From Nocardioides insulae DSM 17944 (GTDB lineage: Bacteria; Actinomycetota; Actinomycetes; Propionibacteriales; Nocardioidaceae), in NCBI RefSeq assembly GCF_000422825.1, contig NZ_KE383928.1, forward strand, positions 186,001 through 250,000: DNA of 64,000 nt. Direction: 5' to 3'. Below the pieces are notes generated by a model. It was not told where the DNA came from. It searched no databases and saw nothing but the letters and a program-made list of their open reading frames with translations. Below are positions 59,689-64,000 of the stretch, piece after piece. The first letter of the stretch is position 1; each line of letters begins with the position of its first letter. The translations under genes and the position numbers were made by a program.

Positions 59689-61335
59689 GTGGAGGAACTC
59701 ACCGGATCACGCCTGTTGCGCAGCTGCCTGCGTCGCGCCCGCGGACGTCTCGGGCTGGGGATGGGGGCCTCCTTCGTGCGGCAACTCGCGTTCCTGGCGC
59801 TGCCCTTCATCCTGGGCCGGGCGGTGCAGGAGGTGATCGCGGAGGGGAACCATGACCGGTTGGCCGCCTATCTCCTCGTGCTGGCGGCGGTGGTCGTGGT
59901 CGAGTACGTCGGTCTGTGCGGGTGGATGGCGTGGTCGAACCTGGCCGAGGCCCGGCTGGCCGCCCAACTGCGGGAGCAGATGCTGAGCGCGGTCCTCCAG
60001 GTCGATGCCGAGGAGCTGGACTCCCGGTCCCAGGGGTACGGCGACCTGCTCTCCCGCGCGGTCGACGACGTGGACACGGTGCTGGTCTGGGTGCACGGCC
60101 TGGCCACCTGGGTGGTGATCGGCACCACCGTCGTGGTGCTGGTCCCGGCCCTGGCGGCCATCGACCCCGTCCTCCTCGCCGTCGCCCTCGGGTGTGCCGT
60201 GGCCCTCGCCGCGGTCAACATCGTGCTGCCCGCGCGGTTCAGGAGGCGGGTGGGTGCCTTCGCCCGTGCCCAAGGCGCCCGGGCCCGTTCGGTGGAGGAG
60301 ATGACGGCGGCGCACACCGCCCTGCGTGGCGTCGGCGGTGAGGGCGTTCTGATCGAGCGGCACCTGGCGCGGAGTGCGGAGGTCACCCACCGGATCATGG
60401 CCGTGGCCCGGATCCGATCGCTGTGGACCGCGAGCGGCGACGCCGTTCCGCAGGTCGGGATCGCGGTGGGCCTGGCCGTCGGCGGACTCGCCGCGCTCAC
60501 CGGCCGGATCGACGTCGGCCAGCTCACCACCTTCGCGCTGTGGATGGGCACCGTGCAGTTGGCGACCAACGCGATCGTGCTGCGACTGGGCGACTACGGC
60601 GCCGCGCGGGTCAGTGCCGACCGCATCGCCGAGGTCCTCGCCCTCGCGCCCCGGACGAGCGGGCCGTCCGCGACACCCCCGAGCGGGCCGGTCCGCCTCG
60701 ACCTGGAGGATCTCGCGGTGAACGAGGCCGCTCCGGTCCGGCTCGCCCTCGGACCGGGGGAGTGGGGCCTGCTCACCGGGCCCACCGGGGCGGGGAAGTC
60801 CACGATGCTCCGCGCCGTGGCCGGGATGGCGCCCCACCGGGGCCGGGCCCGCTGGCGCGGTACCGCGCTGGCGGAACTGGCCGCGGACACCCGTTTCGAC
60901 CAGGTCGCGCTGGTGCCGCAGTCGCCCCTGCTCCTGCACGGCACCGTCCGGGAGAACCTGCACCTCGCCGCCGGACCACTCGCCCACGCGGCGCCCTCGG
61001 ACGAGGAACTGCGGGACGCCTGCCGGGTGGCCGGTTTCGAACCGGTGCTGGAGCGGCTGCCCGACGGCCTCGACACCGTCGTCGGGGAGCGCGGCTCCAC
61101 CCTCTCCGGAGGTGAGCGGCAGCGGCTCGCACTGGCACGCGCCCTGCTGCGTCGTACGCCTGTGCTCCTGCTCGATGACGTCACCTCCGCCCTCGACACG
61201 GCGACGGAGCAACTCGTCCTGGATCGACTGCGCACGGCCACCGCCGACACGGTGGTGCTGTGGACCGGTCACCGCGACGCGGTCCGGGCGCGTGCCGATC
61301 ACGTCGTGGACCTGGGGGTGGTCGCCCGTGGCTGA
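59689..61335 (+). CDS. ABC exporter half-transporter 1 (degenerate ATP site)
   Basis: The 548-residue protein has a six-helix exporter membrane domain (about residues 20-300) and a C-terminal ATPase. Walker A is LTGPTGAGKST near 366, the Q-loop is VPQSPLLLHG, the signature is LSGGERQRL and Walker B is VLLLDDVTSALD. In Walker B the catalytic Glu is replaced by Asp, so this subunit carries the weak site of a heterodimer. GTG 59689 is used because the longer frame from 59599 is non-coding in character. It overlaps its partner gene by 8 bases. Confidence 0.88.
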   Translation: MEELTGSRLLRSCLRRARGRLGLGMGASFVRQLAFLALPFILGRAVQEVIAEGNHDRLAAYLLVLAAVVVVEYVGLCGWMAWSNLAEARLAAQLREQMLSAVLQVDAEELDSRSQGYGDLLSRAVDDVDTVLVWVHGLATWVVIGTTVVVLVPALAAIDPVLLAVALGCAVALAAVNIVLPARFRRRVGAFARAQGARARSVEEMTAAHTALRGVGGEGVLIERHLARSAEVTHRIMAVARIRSLWTASGDAVPQVGIAVGLAVGGLAALTGRIDVGQLTTFALWMGTVQLATNAIVLRLGDYGAARVSADRIAEVLALAPRTSGPSATPPSGPVRLDLEDLAVNEAAPVRLALGPGEWGLLTGPTGAGKSTMLRAVAGMAPHRGRARWRGTALAELAADTRFDQVALVPQSPLLLHGTVRENLHLAAGPLAHAAPSDEELRDACRVAGFEPVLERLPDGLDTVVGERGSTLSGGERQRLALARALLRRTPVLLLDDVTSALDTATEQLVLDRLRTATADTVVLWTGHRDAVRARADHVVDLGVVARG

Positions 61336-63031
61336 GCTCCGCGTGCTCTCCGACAGCCCCGACGAGACCCGGGTGCTACGCCGGGCCGCGCCGTACCTGC
61401 GTGGCCACGGCGCGATGCTGACCCTCACCACGCTCGCCACCATCGGCGCGGCGGGGTCGCGGATCCTCGGGTTCGCGCTGGTGGGAGTCATCACCGACGC
61501 CGTCCTCGCCGAGGACCGTGCCCGGCTGCTCCAGGCCGTGGGCGGACTGGCCGTGCTCGTGCTGGCGGGGTTCGCCCTCACCTGGCTGAGCGGGTACCTC
61601 GTCGTGCGCGTCGGGGAGGCAGTCGTGCGCGACCTGCGCGAGGAGGCGTTCGAGCGGGTCGCGTCCGCGCCGCTGCGGTTCCTGGAGGCCCACCGGGGCG
61701 GCGAGCTGGTACGCCGCCTCACCGGTGAGATCGCCGCCCTGTCGCAGTTCGTCGGTCAGACCCTGCCGGCCTTGGCCAACAGCGCCTTCCTGGTGGTCCT
61801 CACCGTGGTGATGCTGCTGGGCTACTCCTGGCCGCTCACTCTCGTGCTGGTCGCCGCGGCCACCATCGGTTCGACCCCCGTCGTTGTCGGCTTCCTCCAC
61901 AGGGCACCGAGGGCGTTCGCCGAGCGGGCGGCGGCCGAGGCGCAGGTCTCGGCCCGGCTCTCGGAGTCGATTCCGGCCCATGACCAGCTCCGGGCGCTGG
62001 GCGCTCGTGAACGCCGGCTGCACCAGCTCGGCGGCGACAACGACCGGCTCCTCGGGGCACGGATCCTGGAGGTCCGCGCCACACTCTGGCTGCTGGCCCT
62101 CGACCTGGTCGGCGGGCTCGCGGTCGTGGTCCTCCTGGGTTCGGCGGCGTTGGCCACCGCTGCGGGATGGATCAGCGTCGGCGGAGCGGTCGTCTTCCTT
62201 CTCTCGGCACGCCGCGCCTTCGGCAGTGTCGAGCAGTTGGTCGGACAGTTGGGCGACCTCCGTGCTGCCCGCACCCACCTGGCTCGGGTGATCGACCTGA
62301 CCGACGCCACCGCCCCCGCGACCTCTCCGACCCCCGAGCCGAGGGCCGTGGGGGAGAACGGGTCCGCGGCGACGCTGGTCGCCACCGACGTCGGGTACGC
62401 CTACGACCCCGGCACCGCCGTCCTGCACGGGGTGGACCTCACCGTTCGCTCCGGGGAGCGGGTCGCACTGGTCGGCGCGACCGGATCGGGCAAGACCACT
62501 CTCGGCAAGCTCCTGGCCGGGCTGTACCGCCCGGACTCCGGCGACGTGCGGCTCGGCGGCGTACCGCTGTCTCGGTGGGATCCGGCGGCGCTGCGGCGCG
62601 AGGTCGTCTTCGTGCCGCAGGAGGTGACGCTGGTCAGCGGGACGGTGGCCGACAACCTGATGATGGTCCCGGTCGACCTGGAGCCAGACCCGCGGCGCAC
62701 GATGGCGGCGGCCGCCGCCTCGCTGGGGCTGGACGGTTGGCTGGAGTCGCTGCCGGAGGGCCTGGATACGCCGGTGGGTGATCACGGCACCCGGATCTCG
62801 GCGGGCGAGCGCCAGTTGGTCGCCCTGGTGCGGGCGGCGCTGCTGGATCCCGCGGTGCTCGTGCTGGACGAGGCGACCGCGGACGTCGACCCGGGCACGG
62901 CTGCCAGTGTCGAGGACGCGCTGAGCCGGGCCGCGCGCGGGCGCGCCGTCGTGGTGATCGCACACCGCCCCGACACCGTGGGCCGGGCCGACCGCAGTGT
63001 CGAGATGATGGGCGGGGTGGTGCGGCACTGA
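61328..63031 (+). CDS. ABC exporter half-transporter 2 (catalytic ATP site)
   Basis: The 567-residue partner has the same layout. Walker A is VGATGSGKTTLGK near 385. The signature is ISAGERQL instead of LSGGE, and Walker B is VLVLDEATADVD with the catalytic Glu. The pair thus has one consensus and one degenerate site, as in known heterodimeric exporters. GTG 61328 lies within the end of the first gene. The exported substrate is unknown. Confidence 0.88.
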   Translation: MAELRVLSDSPDETRVLRRAAPYLRGHGAMLTLTTLATIGAAGSRILGFALVGVITDAVLAEDRARLLQAVGGLAVLVLAGFALTWLSGYLVVRVGEAVVRDLREEAFERVASAPLRFLEAHRGGELVRRLTGEIAALSQFVGQTLPALANSAFLVVLTVVMLLGYSWPLTLVLVAAATIGSTPVVVGFLHRAPRAFAERAAAEAQVSARLSESIPAHDQLRALGARERRLHQLGGDNDRLLGARILEVRATLWLLALDLVGGLAVVVLLGSAALATAAGWISVGGAVVFLLSARRAFGSVEQLVGQLGDLRAARTHLARVIDLTDATAPATSPTPEPRAVGENGSAATLVATDVGYAYDPGTAVLHGVDLTVRSGERVALVGATGSGKTTLGKLLAGLYRPDSGDVRLGGVPLSRWDPAALRREVVFVPQEVTLVSGTVADNLMMVPVDLEPDPRRTMAAAAASLGLDGWLESLPEGLDTPVGDHGTRISAGERQLVALVRAALLDPAVLVLDEATADVDPGTAASVEDALSRAARGRAVVVIAHRPDTVGRADRSVEMMGGVVRH

Positions 63032-63060
63032 ACCTCGGGCCGCTGGGCGACCCGGCTAGT

Positions 63061-63066
63061 TAGGGT
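63061..63066 (+). promoter_or_regulatory. -10 element of a probable leaderless promoter (AraC regulator)
   Basis: TAGGGT ends 6 bases before ATG 63073. No ribosome binding site is seen. Confidence 0.55.
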
Positions 63067-63072
63067 TGCCTC

Positions 63073-63858
63073 ATGTTCCTCGATCCGGGTGGCAGTTCCG
63101 TGGGCGGCGCCGCATCGACTGCCGCGGCCGTCGAGCCGGCCTTCGGTGCCTGGGGACACGACCCACACGTCCACGACTGCCACCTGCTCCTGTACACGCC
63201 GATCGGCCACGCCGTCGTCGAGGCCGAGGGGGTGGCCCATCACCTCAGCGCCACCGTGGCACTGTGGCTGCCCGCGGGTGTCTGGCACAGCGCCCGGTTC
63301 GACGCCGACTGCCTGGTCGAGGCGGTCCCGTTCGACGTCGTCCGCTTCCCGCGTCCCCCGGAGCCGGCGCGGCAGCTGCTGGTCGGTGAGGACCGGCGCC
63401 GACTGCTGCTCGCCTGGCTGCGGACGGCCGGCCGCCGGCCCCGGCTGCCCTCGGGGTTGTACGACGCGTTCCTGGGCGACCCTCCGGAGCAGGCCGGTCT
63501 GCCCCTTCCCGACCCGCAGTCGCCCGCGGTCTGCGAGGTCGCCGCAGGTCTGCGCGATCGACCCTGCGACCAGCGCACCGCCCAGGAGTGGGCCGACTCG
63601 CTCTTCGTCAGCTCCACCACCCTCCGCCGCGGATTCGTGGCGGAGACGGGACTCACCTTCTCCGAGTGGCGCACCAGGGCCCGCCTCAACGCCTCGCTGC
63701 CCCTGCTCGCCTCGGGACTGCTGGTCTCCGCGGTCGCCCACCGCGTCGGGTTCGCCAGCGCCAACGGCTACATCCTCGCCTTCCGCACGCGTTTCGGGCA
63801 GACCCCGAAGGCGTTCGCCACCGACCGCCGGGCGCTGTCACCCTGGAGGGGTGTCTGA
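63073..63858 (+). CDS. AraC-family transcriptional regulator with N-terminal cupin
   Basis: The 261-residue protein has an AraC-type cupin region (HDPHVHDCHLLLYTPIGHA, then VALWLPAGVWHSARF) and a C-terminal double helix-turn-helix. The first is EWADSLFVSSTTLRRGFVAE; the second is VSAVAHRVGFASANGYILAF. The tail RTRFGQTPKAF is the typical end of the domain. The next gene starts inside its last codons, so the two are coupled and the regulator may control that gene. Confidence 0.88.
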   Translation: MFLDPGGSSVGGAASTAAAVEPAFGAWGHDPHVHDCHLLLYTPIGHAVVEAEGVAHHLSATVALWLPAGVWHSARFDADCLVEAVPFDVVRFPRPPEPARQLLVGEDRRRLLLAWLRTAGRRPRLPSGLYDAFLGDPPEQAGLPLPDPQSPAVCEVAAGLRDRPCDQRTAQEWADSLFVSSTTLRRGFVAETGLTFSEWRTRARLNASLPLLASGLLVSAVAHRVGFASANGYILAFRTRFGQTPKAFATDRRALSPWRGV

Positions 63859-64000
63859 GCTGCCGCGTCCCGTCCGCATCTTCACCCCTTCCGATCTGGT
63901 CTCCGCCGACCCGACGCCCGGCATGGACCGGGCACGCGCCTTCGAGTTGCCGTTGCTCTGGGCCGGCCAGGTGCTCACCGAGCCCGGAGCCGTCTCCGGG
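63851..64000 (+). CDS. Start of a cupin-like gene (3' end outside the window)
   Basis: GTG 63851 overlaps the AraC stop by 8 bases, and the frame stays open to the end of the window (50 codons). The visible part, MSELPRPVRIFTPSDLVSAD then MDRARAFE and VLTEPGAVSG, resembles the N-terminus of a small cupin protein. No metal-binding motif is reached. ATG 63924 is an alternative start. Confidence 0.6.
   Translation, partial: MSELPRPVRIFTPSDLVSADPTPGMDRARAFELPLLWAGQVLTEPGAVSG

Noticed and set aside
1..64000. tRNA, rRNA or riboswitch genes
   Set aside because: I looked for typical tRNA arms and for riboswitch-like leaders in the gaps and saw none I could support; a covariance-model scan would be decisive.

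Overview
The window reads as chromosomal DNA of a very GC-rich actinobacterium. Many GTG and TTG starts, ATGA-coupled operons, several leaderless-type promoters (TANNNT 6-7 bases before the start codon), a chromosomal-type Arr ADP-ribosyltransferase and an actinobacterial gene set all fit the Propionibacteriales, perhaps Nocardioidaceae. That assignment is inference; there is no rRNA or other marker gene here. I see no tRNA, rRNA, CRISPR array, transposase or prophage gene.

Region by region. (1) 1-11110: a cell-surface glycan cluster with four pseudaminic-acid genes (PseG on the minus strand; PseB, PseC and a SpsF-type cytidylyltransferase on the plus strand), a large GT2 glycosyltransferase, a sulfotransferase-like protein, a methyltransferase, and two copies of an unusual minus-strand gene pair: a GT29 sialyltransferase-like enzyme followed by a short coiled-coil protein. 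(2) 11111-15706: a GH78 alpha-L-rhamnosidase lying between a full IclR regulator gene and a 116-bp frameshifted fragment of the same gene. (3) 15738-24921: an operon for a Dpp-type ABC transporter (Tat lipoprotein binding protein, two permeases, fused double ATPase), a beta-lactamase-fold serine hydrolase, and the carnitine-to-betaine enzymes in the order CdhC-CdhA-CdhB. (4) 24997-29710: a sirtuin, a secreted Cys-rich DUF6351-like protein and an MFS exporter. A 22-bp tandem repeat lies before the exporter gene. (5) 29769-47597: a complete L-rhamnose system: LacI-type repressor, ABC importer RhaTPQS, mutarotase, isomerase, aldolase/dehydrogenase fusion, kinase, a lone LuxR-type HTH protein, a GH106 alpha-L-rhamnosidase and LutABC. 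(6) 47771-64000: housekeeping and accessory genes: App1-like phosphatase, Arr, M20 amidohydrolase, DedA, VIT transporter, ThpR, TRIC channel, YtxH-like and YihY proteins, PntAB transhydrogenase, a heterodimeric ABC exporter, an AraC regulator and the start of a cupin-like gene.

How it works together. The rhamnose part forms a closed route: two exported rhamnosidases release L-rhamnose; RhaSPQT imports it; RhaM, RhaI, RhaB and RhaD convert it to DHAP plus lactaldehyde or lactate; LutABC oxidises lactate to pyruvate. Palindromes of the form TTGAAA-NN-TTTCAA sit at the repressor/importer promoter region and upstream of GH106, with a weaker match before GH78, which suggests one regulon. In the carnitine part, the hydrolase may release carnitine from an ester. 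The pathway then gives acetoacetate and glycine betaine. A sigma70-like promoter and a 19-bp palindrome lie between the IclR gene and the transporter operon.
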